Notes: generated from the letters alone by a model not told the origin. A DNA stretch of 10,085 nucleotides from Sideroxydans lithotrophicus (GCA_022736605.1 DZDB01000070.1:1-10085), one strand, 5' to 3'; counted from the first letter of the stretch, positions 1 to 6,956 are shown. Made by a program: numbers and translations.

Positions 1-58
1 GCGTTTCGCGCCTTGCAGCCATCCCGAATACACGGCAACGTTTGTCCAGGTTATTCAT
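1..58 (-). CDS. Start of an unidentified gene downstream of the ABC permease (partial)
   Basis: An ATG at 58-56 on the minus strand opens a frame that runs off the window after 19 codons (MNNLDKRCRVFGMAARRET). A good ribosome binding site, AAGGG at 70-66, lies 7 bases before the ATG. The gap to the permease stop codon (78-76) is 17 bases, so the two would be co-transcribed. The visible residues are too few to assign a family; they are basic and show no clear signal peptide. In ABC exporter operons of this type the next gene is often another permease, the ATPase or an outer-membrane lipoprotein, but nothing here selects among them. The call rests on the start and ribosome binding site only. 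Confidence 0.45.
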   Translation of the reverse strand, partial: MNNLDKRCRVFGMAARRET

Positions 59-75
59 TAACGAGCCCTTAATGC

Positions 76-1419
76 TCAGCGGTTATGACGCAAGGCGTCG
101 ACGATGACCAGGCGCGACGCGCGCCAGGCCGGGTAAATGCTGGCAAGCAGGGTGGTGGCGATCGCCAGCAGCAGTGCTTCAACGATGATTTGCGGCGTGA
201 TGATGATGTACGCGACAAAATCATGCGAAAAGCCCGGCCCGGCCGGAATCGGAATGCCCACCGCAGAAATCGCAATGGCCGCGACATAGCCCAGTGCAAT
301 GCCGAGCATCCCGCCGATGATGCCGAGCAGCAGGCCTTCGGTTAAAAATAGGATCATGATGCGTTGGCGCCGCACGCCCAGTGCCATCGCAGTGCCGATT
401 TCTACGGTACGCTCCATCACGCTCATGGTCATGGTGTTGCTGATGCTGAGCACGATGATGATGCCGATGATGAGCTTGACGATGCCCATCTGGCGCGAAA
501 ACAGCGCCACCGTCTTGTTATAGAAATCCGCCAGTTGCGTCCACGGCGTGAGCTCCAGTGATTTGAGACTGGGTTGTCGTTTGAGCTGCGCCAGCACGCT
601 GTCGGTCAGGTCGGTATGGTTCAGCGTCACCACCCATATTTGCGATCCCTGCACCCGCAACAGGGTGCGCGCCATGGCAATCGGCACCCGCACCATTACA
701 TCGTCCATCGCCTTGATCGAGGTTGACGCCAGCCCGGCGACCCGGGTCTCGACCGCATTGATGCCGCCACCTGGCGTATTGGTGAGCAGCACCACCGTGT
801 CACCCACGGTCACGCCCAGATTGGCGGCCAGCCCGCCACCGAGCAAAATTCCATTAGGGTTGGCCGCAGACAGCGTGGTGCCCTTGAGAATAATCAGATT
901 GTGCGCCAGCGGATCCTGGCGCGTGTCTATGCCCATGCCGAGGAACGACAGCGTGCTGTCGCCGTGGCTGATCAAGCCATTGAACATCAGGCGTGGCGCG
1001 ACTGATTTGACGCCCTGGGTATGACGCAGCAGCGCCAGCGCGGGCGAGTTGTCCGGCAGGATATAGGCGAACGGATCGGCCTGGCCACTCTGCTGATAGC
1101 CGGGCTTGGTAACCTGGATATGGCCGAACTGCTGGCCGGTTGCCAGCTCACGGTTGGCCCAGAAAATCCACTCGATATAGCCCGCCGTCAGCATCATCGC
1201 CATTACGCCGAACCCAATTGCGGCAACCGCAATGGCGCTGCGCCGCCGCTGGCGCAATACGTTGCGCAGCGCAAGGCGAAAATCAACGGCGAGGGTATGC
1301 AAAAGACTCAAAGGTTTTGACCCGGTCAGGGCGGTATTTTTAGTCAGGCAAGCATACTCGACAAGTTTGACCGCATCAAACGCGAGCCGCGTGGAATAGG
1401 CATGCAGCGTTGCTGACAT
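76..1419 (-). CDS. FtsX/MacB-type ABC transporter permease
   Basis: Inner-membrane permease of the FtsX/LolC/MacB class, which works with a cytoplasmic ATPase to move lipids, lipoproteins, peptides or drugs, or to do mechanical work across the envelope. The N-terminal part has a basic stretch (LRNVLRQRRRS) leading into the first membrane helix. A large periplasmic domain of about 200 residues follows. The last 130 residues hold three membrane helices and the FtsX signature (MSVMERTVEIGTAMALGVRR). The substrate cannot be read from sequence. The start is uncertain. The frame is open back to an ATG at 1476, but codons 1-19 of that version include several rare ones (TTA, TCT, AGA, CGA) and would run through the palindrome at 1445-1460. 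An ATG at 1419 gives 447 residues, and a TTG at 1311 gives 411 residues, closest to the usual length of about 400. None has a strong ribosome binding site. The gene diverges from the oxidase operon, and no ATPase gene is visible here. Confidence 0.85.
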   Translation of the reverse strand: MSATLHAYSTRLAFDAVKLVEYACLTKNTALTGSKPLSLLHTLAVDFRLALRNVLRQRRRSAIAVAAIGFGVMAMMLTAGYIEWIFWANRELATGQQFGHIQVTKPGYQQSGQADPFAYILPDNSPALALLRHTQGVKSVAPRLMFNGLISHGDSTLSFLGMGIDTRQDPLAHNLIILKGTTLSAANPNGILLGGGLAANLGVTVGDTVVLLTNTPGGGINAVETRVAGLASTSIKAMDDVMVRVPIAMARTLLRVQGSQIWVVTLNHTDLTDSVLAQLKRQPSLKSLELTPWTQLADFYNKTVALFSRQMGIVKLIIGIIIVLSISNTMTMSVMERTVEIGTAMALGVRRQRIMILFLTEGLLLGIIGGMLGIALGYVAAIAISAVGIPIPAGPGFSHDFVAYIIITPQIIVEALLLAIATTLLASIYPAWRASRLVIVDALRHNR

Positions 1420-1444
1420 ATTTGGCGTGACTCGCTGCGCATTT

Positions 1445-1460
1445 CTGACATGAATGTCAG
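1445..1460. promoter_or_regulatory. Perfect inverted repeat, candidate activator binding site (UAS)
   Basis: The sequence CTGACATGAATGTCAG consists of two perfect 7-base arms around a 2-base centre. Its centre (1452.5) lies about 106 bp upstream of the start predicted from the sigma-54 promoter, a usual distance for enhancer sites of sigma-54 activators. A second copy of one arm, CTGACAT, lies at 1413-1419, exactly 32 bases (about three helix turns) further upstream, but its partner arm is degenerate. Which regulator binds is unknown; the sequence is not the NtrC consensus. It could instead be an operator for the divergent permease gene. The symmetry is seen directly; the role is inferred. 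Confidence 0.5.
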
Positions 1461-1493
1461 AAAACACCGTTAACATGCCTGGAATCCACTACT

Positions 1494-1522
1494 TTTATAA
1501 TAATTATATTTATAATCAGTAA
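1494..1522 (-). promoter_or_regulatory. Possible weak promoter for the divergent ABC permease
   Basis: On the minus strand a TATAAA box (1499-1494) sits 17 bases after a poor -35 candidate, TTACTG (1522-1517), in a very AT-rich stretch. Transcription would start near 1487, giving a leader of about 65 bases to the ATG at 1419. The -35 matches the consensus badly, and AT-rich DNA offers many chance -10 boxes, so this is only a candidate. It overlaps the IHF-like site, so the two transcription directions could interfere. Confidence 0.2.
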
Positions 1523-1526
1523 GTTA
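1514..1526 (+). promoter_or_regulatory. IHF-like binding site
   Basis: AATCAGTAAGTTA fits the relaxed IHF consensus WATCARNNNNTTR at every fixed position, and it is preceded by an AT-rich tract (about 1491-1513) as IHF sites usually are. It lies between the inverted repeat at 1445-1460 and the -24 box, centred near -39 relative to the predicted start. IHF commonly bends DNA there so that an upstream activator can touch sigma-54 polymerase. The match is seen; the binding is inferred, and short consensus matches in AT-rich DNA can be fortuitous. Confidence 0.45.
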
Positions 1527-1531
1527 ATAAT

Positions 1532-1548
1532 CTGGCATTGTATTTGCT
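1532..1548 (+). promoter_or_regulatory. Sigma-54 (RpoN) -24/-12 promoter of the oxidase operon
   Basis: CTGGCATTGTATTTGCT matches the sigma-54 consensus YTGGCACGRNNNTTGCW at nearly all conserved positions. The invariant GG (1534-1535) and GC (1546-1547) are separated by exactly 10 bases. Transcription would start near 1558-1559, leaving a leader of about 65 bases before the ATG at 1624. Such promoters need an AAA+ enhancer-binding activator; a candidate site is the palindrome at 1445-1460. No activator gene is in the window. This is the best promoter seen for the plus-strand gene set. Confidence 0.7.
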
Positions 1549-1623
1549 TTTAGGCTCGCATGTGCTGTTTGCGCCGCGATTAGGGCGTACGCCGCGTGCG
1601 TCAATCAATCAGTCGGAGCCAGG

Positions 1624-3033
1624 ATGGAATACATCGGCCTTTTCCCCATGTGGTACGAACCCGGCATTGGCAGTGGCTGGGTAGTTGGCTTGATCGCCAC
1701 GATCCACGTGCTGTTTTCACATACCGCAGTCGGTGCGGCGATTTTCTTCGCCTATCTGTCAACCGTGTCATACCAGCGCAATCAGCCCGAGCTGCTGGAA
1801 TTCATCAAGCGTTACGGGCTGTTTCTGCTGGTGTTCAGCTACGTGCTGGGTTCGATTACCGGGCCGGGCATCTGGTATTCGACCACGGTGGCGAGCCCGC
1901 GCGGTATTTCGGCGCTGATTCACAGTTTTGTGTGGAAATGGGCGACCGAGTGGGTGTTCTTCGTCATTGAAGTGGTCGGCGTGTACATGATCATTTATCT
2001 GGTCGGCAAGGTCGATCGCGCCACCCATCTGCGCATTTCACTGATTTTCGGCATCGCGTCGTACGGCACCATGCTCATCATCATCGGCATCCTGTCGTTC
2101 ATGATGTGGCCGGGCAAGCCCGAGTGGTTCGTCGAAGGTGGCTATCTGAATGGTTTTTACGGTGCCAACACCTTCGCCCAGCTGGCGATGCGCACTGCAT
2201 TCATGTTCACCATGACGGCAGTGGTCGGCGGGATCGTCGCCGGTGCCATCAAGGACGTCGCGTTCAAACGCGAGATCACGCGCAAGCTGGCGCTGCTCGG
2301 TATGGCGTCGACGCTGGCGGGCGGGCTGCTGTTCATGTGGTACATGAACACCCTGCCGGACAGCGCGCAGGTGATGGTCGCCAACCGCCTGCCGGACTGG
2401 TTTGCGGTGTCGCTGGTCAGTGTACTGGGCGGCATTTTTGCCTGGTTTGCCGTGACCTGGCTGCAACCGCGTCTGCTCAGCCCGGCGCTGGCGATGGTGA
2501 TGACGGTGGCGGTGCTGGTATTCGGGCTGTGGCCGGAAGAAGTGGCGCGCGAGTCGATCCGCAAGCCGTATGTGGCTGGGCAGTACGTATATTCCAACCA
2601 GGTCATCGCGCGCGATGTGCCGGGCATGGGCATCAAGTCGGAGATTCCGCTGATCGAGCGCAAAGGCTTTTTGCCGACCCAGGTGTTCGTGCCGGCGCAG
2701 CTGCGCGTCGTGACTGAATCCAATGCGCTGCATGCCGGGCGCAGCCTGGCGTTGACCACGTGTTCCAACTGCCATTCGCTGTCGTCCACCGGCATGCGGC
2801 CGCTGGCGAAATACTTTGGCGGCAACACCGATGTGGCGCAGGTGAAAACCTATTTGCAGGGCACGCTCGGCACCGGCAATACCATCTACATGCCGCATAT
2901 TCCGCTGAACGACGCCGAAGCCTATGCGCTGGCGCGCTTCATCGTGTCGCTCAATCCGCAGTCTTTGCGCAATCCACTGCGTACCGCCGCAGCTGAATCA
3001 ACCGCGCTCGTTGCGCCAACCATCAAGGAGTAA
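1624..3033 (+). CDS. Cytochrome bd-superfamily oxidase subunit I with fused haem c domain
   Basis: Membrane oxygen reductase subunit related to CydA, 469 residues. About eight membrane helices fill residues 18-305. His28 in the first helix (ATIHVLF) aligns with the E. coli CydA His19 haem ligand, and Glu109 and Glu116 in the third helix resemble the Glu99/Glu107 pair. The E. coli Q-loop region is missing, and no histidine occurs between residues 135 and 370, so the CydA His186 ligand of haem b558 has no counterpart. A periplasmic C-terminal domain has a haem c site, C380-S-N-C-H384, with Met423 (IYMPHIPL) as a likely sixth ligand. Published phylogenies of this superfamily describe members without a quinol site that carry haem c; this protein fits that type. 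The expected electron donor is therefore a cytochrome or flavocytochrome, not quinol (inference). GGAG at 1615-1618 supports the start. Subunit II follows 3 bases later. Confidence 0.85.
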   Translation: MEYIGLFPMWYEPGIGSGWVVGLIATIHVLFSHTAVGAAIFFAYLSTVSYQRNQPELLEFIKRYGLFLLVFSYVLGSITGPGIWYSTTVASPRGISALIHSFVWKWATEWVFFVIEVVGVYMIIYLVGKVDRATHLRISLIFGIASYGTMLIIIGILSFMMWPGKPEWFVEGGYLNGFYGANTFAQLAMRTAFMFTMTAVVGGIVAGAIKDVAFKREITRKLALLGMASTLAGGLLFMWYMNTLPDSAQVMVANRLPDWFAVSLVSVLGGIFAWFAVTWLQPRLLSPALAMVMTVAVLVFGLWPEEVARESIRKPYVAGQYVYSNQVIARDVPGMGIKSEIPLIERKGFLPTQVFVPAQLRVVTESNALHAGRSLALTTCSNCHSLSSTGMRPLAKYFGGNTDVAQVKTYLQGTLGTGNTIYMPHIPLNDAEAYALARFIVSLNPQSLRNPLRTAAAESTALVAPTIKE

Positions 3034-3036
3034 GCC

Positions 3037-4260
3037 ATGGATGCCGCCATGTTATATGCCCTGCGCGATCCCGCCGGGGTGCCGTCCCACCCGCTGGTAT
3101 TTCTGGTGCTGGGCGTGCTCACCTGGGCGCTGCACATTGCTGCGGTGCAGGTGATGCTGGGCGCCTCTGCGCTCACCCTGTACGGCGCGTTCAGCCGTAA
3201 TCCTTACTGGCGTCGACTGGCTGCCGCGATGCTGTCGACCGCCAAGGTCGCGGTGTCGGTCGCCATCGTGCTCGGTGTCGCGCCGCTGCTGTTCGTGCAG
3301 GTGATTTACGACCCGTTCTGGTACACCGCCAACGTGCTGTCGGCGCGCTGGGTGATCGGCTTCATCGTCATTCTGATCGTCGCGTATCTGGCGATGTACC
3401 TGTTCTATTACCGCAACCCCAGGCTCGCCACCCAGCCGGTGCGCGGCGCCTGGCACCTGGTTATTTCGCTGCTGCTGATGCTGGTGGTGGGCTGGATCAT
3501 GCACGTGCTGTCCTACCAGATGCTGCTGCCCGAGCAATGGATGAGCTGGTACGCGCCGAATGGCCAGATCGACCCCAGCGGCAAGTCGCTGCATGGTTAC
3601 AGCGTAACGCGCTTCAGCTTTTTCATTCTGCTGTCGGTGGCGGTGGTGGCGGCCTGGCTGTTTGCCTATCGGCGCTACCTGATGGGGCGCAACGCGGAAG
3701 ACGCAGGCTATATCGCCTGGCTGTTGCCGCTGGCGCACAGACTGATGCTGGTGGGTGGGGTGCTGGCAGTGGCCAGCGGCGCGCTGTGGCTGGCGACACT
3801 GCCGGAAAAAATGGCCTGGTTCGCGACCTCGGCCTGGATCTGGGTGAGTGCCGCCGCGCTGCTGGCGACAGCTTTTTTCCCGCGCTTGCTGGGCCATAAA
3901 CTCGACCAGTCGCTGTGGGGCTATGTGCCGTTTGCACTCGGCGCGGTGGCGCTGATTGTTGTGGGCACGGCGCGCGAGGCCCTGCGCTATTTCACCCTGT
4001 TCGGCAGCCACGGTTACGACGCGCTGGATTACAAGGTCAACATGGACTGGTACAGCACCTCGCTGTTTTTCATCACCTTTGCGGTGCTGGGCGGTGTGAT
4101 TCTGGGCTACTTATTGACGGTGGCGTGGAAGGCTGGCCAGACCGAAGGCGTGTATACGCCGTCGCGCGCCATCACCCGGCTGGGCAATCTGAGCATCGGC
4201 CTGCTGGTGCTGTGGGTGGTGCAGTTTTTCGCTGTTGGTTTTTACGTCTGGGCACGCTAA
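3037..4260 (+). CDS. Cytochrome bd-like oxidase subunit II
   Basis: Polytopic membrane protein of 407 residues with about nine or ten helices, partner of the preceding subunit. The first helix carries His33 in a setting (TWALHIAAVQVMLG) that resembles the haem-binding first helix of CydA, so it may be a distant paralogue of subunit I rather than a classical CydB. Other membrane-proximal histidines occur in WIMHVLSYQ and PLAHRLML. There is no CXXCH motif. AAGGAG at 3025-3030 overlaps the end of the upstream gene, and the start codon is 3 bases after its stop. The stop overlaps the next start (TAATG), which suggests translational coupling. The pairing with a haem c-bearing subunit I is what supports the assignment; the sequence alone would only be called a membrane protein of the bd superfamily with moderate certainty. 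Confidence 0.7.
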   Translation: MDAAMLYALRDPAGVPSHPLVFLVLGVLTWALHIAAVQVMLGASALTLYGAFSRNPYWRRLAAAMLSTAKVAVSVAIVLGVAPLLFVQVIYDPFWYTANVLSARWVIGFIVILIVAYLAMYLFYYRNPRLATQPVRGAWHLVISLLLMLVVGWIMHVLSYQMLLPEQWMSWYAPNGQIDPSGKSLHGYSVTRFSFFILLSVAVVAAWLFAYRRYLMGRNAEDAGYIAWLLPLAHRLMLVGGVLAVASGALWLATLPEKMAWFATSAWIWVSAAALLATAFFPRLLGHKLDQSLWGYVPFALGAVALIVVGTAREALRYFTLFGSHGYDALDYKVNMDWYSTSLFFITFAVLGGVILGYLLTVAWKAGQTEGVYTPSRAITRLGNLSIGLLVLWVVQFFAVGFYVWAR

Positions 4261-4562
4261 TGAAAACACTGCTGGTTTCATCCGCACTCGCCATGCTGGC
4301 GACCCTTTTCACCCCGGCACACGCCAGTGAGCACAACGGCGCGGCCATGGCGGCAACGTGTGCGGGCTGCCACGGCACCCACGGCAAGCTGCGCAACCAG
4401 GAATTCGTGCCGTTGGCGGGCATGCCCGAGGCGGAGTTCATCCGTGCCATGCGCGACTACAAATCGGGCAAGCGCCAGTCCACGCTGATGGGCAATCTGG
4501 CGCAGGGCTTTTCCGACCGCGACGTGCAGGCGATGGCGCGCTATTTCGCCCGCGTTAAATAA
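4260..4562 (+). CDS. Small periplasmic monohaem cytochrome c (FccA/SoxE-like)
   Basis: A 100-residue secreted class I cytochrome c. Residues 1-22 form a signal peptide ending in AHA. The haem c site is C34-A-G-C37-H38, and Met77 (TLMGNLAQGFSD) is the likely sixth ligand. The C-terminal helix (DRDVQAMARYFARVK) is typical of cytochromes in the c4/FccA group. The gene lies directly before the FccB-like flavoprotein, the same order as in fccAB, so it is probably the cytochrome subunit or direct electron acceptor of that enzyme. Its start shares one base with the stop of the oxidase gene, and there is no good separate ribosome binding site, so it relies on coupled translation. Mature size (about 78 residues) agrees with monohaem FccA or SoxE rather than with the dihaem FccA of purple sulfur bacteria. 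Confidence 0.85.
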   Translation: MKTLLVSSALAMLATLFTPAHASEHNGAAMAATCAGCHGTHGKLRNQEFVPLAGMPEAEFIRAMRDYKSGKRQSTLMGNLAQGFSDRDVQAMARYFARVK

Positions 4563-4575
4563 TCAGGAGCGCACC

Positions 4576-5904
4576 ATGTTGAATCGTCGTGACTTTATCA
4601 AAGCGGGCGCTGCGCTCGCCTGTGCCGCTGCGCTACCGGCGCGTGCTGCTGACACCGCCGCGCATGTCGTCATCATCGGCGGCGGGGTGGGCGGTGCCAC
4701 TGCGGCCAAATACCTCAAGCTCGCCAATCCCAAGCTGCGCGTCACAGTGATTGAAGCCAACCGTGTTTACGTCCGTGGCTACGGCTCCAGCGAGGTCGTC
4801 ACCGGGCACGCCACGATGGCTGACCTGAATGTGTCGTACGACGCGCTGCACCAGCGTTACGGCATCCATTTCATCTTCGATACCGTGGTCGGTTTCGATC
4901 CCGACAAGCGCCAGGTACGCACCGCCGGGCGCCAGACCATCGCCTACGACAAGCTCATCGTCAGCCCCGGCATCAGCCTGCAATACTCGGCCATTCCCGG
5001 CTACAGCGCTGCGCTGGCGGAAACCCGCGCGCCGTCGGGCTGGATACCCGGCACGCAGACCGCGTTGCTGGCGCAGCAGCTCAAGGCGATGCGGCAGGGC
5101 GGCACGTTTGTGCTGATTGCGCCGCCCAAGCCGTATCGCTGCCCGCCCGGCCCGTACGAGCGCGCCGCGCTGGTGACCGAATGGATGCGCAAACACAATC
5201 CGACCGGCAAGCTGGTGATTCTCGACCCGAAGGATGATTTCGTCACCGACGCCAGCATGCAGCTCGGCTGGCACCGGCTGTACGGCTACAACATCCCGGC
5301 GGATTTCATGAAGGGCATGCCGGCCGACGTGAAAAACAGCGGCAAGCCCGCGCCGATTGAGTGGGTGCGCGCCAGGGACGGCGGCACGGTCAGCAAAATC
5401 GACCCGAAAAGCCTGACCGTGACGTTTGCCGGTGGCAGCATCAAGGCCGACGTGCTCAACGTCATTCCGCCGATGAAAGCGGGCAAGCTGGCGTTTGACA
5501 TGGGGCTGGTGGACGCCAGCGGCTGGTGCCCGATCGAGCGCCGCACCTTTGCCTCGAGCCTGCACCCGGATGTGTTCGTGATTGGCGACGCGAGCATCGC
5601 CGACGTCATGCCCAAGTCGGGCTATTCCGCCAATAACCAGGCCAAGATCACCGCGTTTGCCGTGGCCAATCTGCTGGCCGGGCGCGCACCCGATGAGCCG
5701 AAATGGAAAAACGTGTGTTATGCGCTGGCGGGGTCGGATTACGGGCTGTTTGTGGCCGACGTGTTTCGCCTCAAGGACAACAAAATTGTGCAGATTTCCG
5801 GCCATCGCTACATGTCGCTCGACGCCACGCCGACGCAAATCCGGCTCGGCGCGGCGTACCAGCAGGCCTGGCTGAAAACCTTTACGGAGGACTGTTTCGC
5901 ATGA
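4576..5904 (+). CDS. fccB: FccB-like sulfide dehydrogenase flavoprotein, lacking the covalent-FAD cysteine
   Basis: Periplasmic FAD oxidoreductase of the flavocytochrome c sulfide dehydrogenase family, which oxidises sulfide to sulfane sulfur and reduces cytochrome c. Length is 442 residues. A Tat signal with RRDFIK spans residues 1-24. The Rossmann motif is at 33-40 (IIGGGVGG), with Glu60 ending the second strand. Cys189 (YRCPPGPYERA) and Cys381 (NVCYALAGSDYG) correspond to the redox-active disulfide pair of Allochromatium FccB. The GD motif (VFVIGDASIADVMPKSGYSA) contacts FAD, and the C-terminal FCSD domain follows. The position of the FAD-linking cysteine (YYTCYLSNEV in the classical enzyme) is Gly68 here (VYVRGYGSSEVV), so the flavin is probably bound non-covalently. 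AGGAG at 4565-4569 gives a good start. The stop overlaps the next gene's ATG. Substrate may be sulfide, polysulfide or another sulfur compound. Confidence 0.85.
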   Translation: MLNRRDFIKAGAALACAAALPARAADTAAHVVIIGGGVGGATAAKYLKLANPKLRVTVIEANRVYVRGYGSSEVVTGHATMADLNVSYDALHQRYGIHFIFDTVVGFDPDKRQVRTAGRQTIAYDKLIVSPGISLQYSAIPGYSAALAETRAPSGWIPGTQTALLAQQLKAMRQGGTFVLIAPPKPYRCPPGPYERAALVTEWMRKHNPTGKLVILDPKDDFVTDASMQLGWHRLYGYNIPADFMKGMPADVKNSGKPAPIEWVRARDGGTVSKIDPKSLTVTFAGGSIKADVLNVIPPMKAGKLAFDMGLVDASGWCPIERRTFASSLHPDVFVIGDASIADVMPKSGYSANNQAKITAFAVANLLAGRAPDEPKWKNVCYALAGSDYGLFVADVFRLKDNKIVQISGHRYMSLDATPTQIRLGAAYQQAWLKTFTEDCFA

Positions 5905-6602
5905 AAACCTGGCTATCCGTTTGTGCCCTGACCCTGGGCATCGTCAGTCTGGCGCAGGCCAATCCCGCCGCGCACCCGGCGGCGCGCACCCCTACCCAGG
6001 CCGAGCTGCGCAACGCGCTGGCCGCCATGCCCAACGGTGACGCGCTGCGTGGCAAGCGGCTCGGCCAGCAGCTGATGTGTGCGTCCTGCCACGGTGAAAC
6101 AGGTGTGGCAATTAGCCGCAACTGGAGCAGCCTCGCCGGGCAAACCGCTGCGTATACTTACAAGAGCCTGCAGGACTACCAGCAGCGCGGTCGCTTTGAA
6201 AACCAGCGTGCCAGGCTGATGCAGGTGGCGGTGACCGGCATGAGCCAGCAGGACATGGCCGATGTGGCGGTGTATTACGCCAGCCTGAAACCGGCGCCGT
6301 CGTCTGCACCCAGGCTGTCCAGCGCCGCGCACGCACGCGCTGAACAACTGGCGCGGCATGGCGATCCGGCGCGCCTGATTACTGCGTGCGCGTCGTGTCA
6401 CGGTGCAGCGGGTCAGGGCAACAAGCTGACGCCAGCGCTGGCCGGGCAGACGGTCGAGGCCTTCATGCGCACCATGCACGACTATCGCGCCGGCCATCGC
6501 ATCACCGACGCCAACCAGGGCATGCGTCAGTTTGCCCAGCGCATGACGCTGGCAGAGATTAACGACCTGGCCATTTACTACGCCCGTATGGGCAAACCTT
6601 GA
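5901..6602 (+). CDS. Dihaem cytochrome c, c4-like
   Basis: A 233-residue secreted cytochrome with a signal peptide (residues 1-20, ending AQA) and two similar haem domains. The sites are C60-A-S-C63-H64 and C163-A-S-C166-H167. Each domain ends in a typical helix (MADVAVYYASL and INDLAIYYARM), with methionines before them available as sixth ligands. This layout is that of cytochrome c4, a periplasmic electron carrier that often delivers electrons to terminal oxidases. The start overlaps the flavoprotein stop by four bases (ATGA), with GGAGG at 5886-5890. In this operon it could carry electrons from the flavoprotein to the haem c domain of the oxidase, or be the true dihaem partner of the flavoprotein with the small cytochrome as shuttle. 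Sequence does not decide between these roles. Confidence 0.88.
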   Translation: MKTWLSVCALTLGIVSLAQANPAAHPAARTPTQAELRNALAAMPNGDALRGKRLGQQLMCASCHGETGVAISRNWSSLAGQTAAYTYKSLQDYQQRGRFENQRARLMQVAVTGMSQQDMADVAVYYASLKPAPSSAPRLSSAAHARAEQLARHGDPARLITACASCHGAAGQGNKLTPALAGQTVEAFMRTMHDYRAGHRITDANQGMRQFAQRMTLAEINDLAIYYARMGKP

Positions 6603-6612
6603 GGGCTGCCAG

Positions 6613-6912
6613 ATGAAATCACCCGTTGCATTGCACCACCTGAGCACCATGGCGCTGATCGAAGGCGCGTCGCTGATTGCGCTGTTTGGCATTGCCATGC
6701 CGCTGAAATATTTTGCCGGTATACCTGAAGCAGTGCGCATCGTCGGACTGGCGCACGGGCTGCTGTTTTTATGGGCGACCGCGACACTGTTCTATGTGCT
6801 GGCGCGCGGCTACCTCGCGCCGCTCAAAGGTGCCAGTGTATTTGCCGCCTCGCTGATCCCGTTTGCCGGTCTGTGGTCGCACCGCATGCTGTTGCGCACG
6901 CTGCGCGGCTGA
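6613..6912 (+). CDS. DUF3817 small membrane protein
   Basis: A 99-residue protein with three hydrophobic helices: about 12-34, 40-63 and 72-90. The pattern (STMALIEGASLIALFGIAMPLKY, then VRIVGLAHGLLFLWA) is that of the DUF3817 family, whose function is unknown. The conserved glutamate of the first helix (LIEG) and histidine of the second (LAHG) are present. GAGGG just before the ATG serves as ribosome binding site, and the gap to the cytochrome gene is 10 bases. Its place among cytochrome genes suggests a role in assembly or function of a respiratory membrane complex, but this is only inference from position. Confidence 0.75.
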   Translation: MKSPVALHHLSTMALIEGASLIALFGIAMPLKYFAGIPEAVRIVGLAHGLLFLWATATLFYVLARGYLAPLKGASVFAASLIPFAGLWSHRMLLRTLRG

Positions 6913-6922
6913 TTACTTTTTA

Positions 6923-6930
6923 CCCCCCCC
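6923..6930 (+). repeat. Run of eight C between DUF3817 and DUF3365 genes
   Basis: Eight consecutive C follow a short T-rich stretch (6917-6921) in the 44-base gap between two genes. It is 16 bases upstream of the AGGAA ribosome binding site (6946-6950) of the next gene. Long homopolymers slip during replication, so the spacing in this leader could vary. A promoter whose spacing it would alter is not evident. Confidence 0.5.
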
Positions 6931-6956
6931 TATTTACCCACCGTTAGGAAGCTGAA

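Noticed and set aside
1470..1501. Sigma-70-like elements TTAACA (1470-1475) and TATAAT (1496-1501) on the plus strand.
   Set aside because: The spacing is 20 bases, too long for a good sigma-70 promoter, and the region is AT-rich enough for chance matches; the sigma-54 box downstream is far better.
2038..2898. Long minus-strand open frame (286 codons) opposite oxidase subunit I; a similar 319-codon one lies at 3052-4011.
   Set aside because: Both have the His/Arg/Gln-rich composition of antisense GC-rich frames and no recognisable motif; the sense strand encodes membrane helices.
5527..5529. Cys318 of the flavoprotein (GWCPIERRTF) as partner of Cys189 in the redox disulfide.
   Set aside because: It lies before the GD motif, whereas the second redox cysteine of this family lies after it; Cys381 in NVCYALAGSDYG fits the expected context and spacing better.
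4633..5838. Long minus-strand open frame (401 codons) opposite the flavoprotein gene.
   Set aside because: It is a shadow of GC-rich codon use on the other strand; the product is rich in His, Arg and Gly without domain signatures, while the plus-strand protein has clear FccB motifs.
6894..6922. Short stem GCGCA-CGC-TGCGC followed by a T-rich run as an intrinsic terminator after the DUF3817 gene.
   Set aside because: The stem is only 5 bp, inside the coding region, and the T run is about 10 bases away and short.
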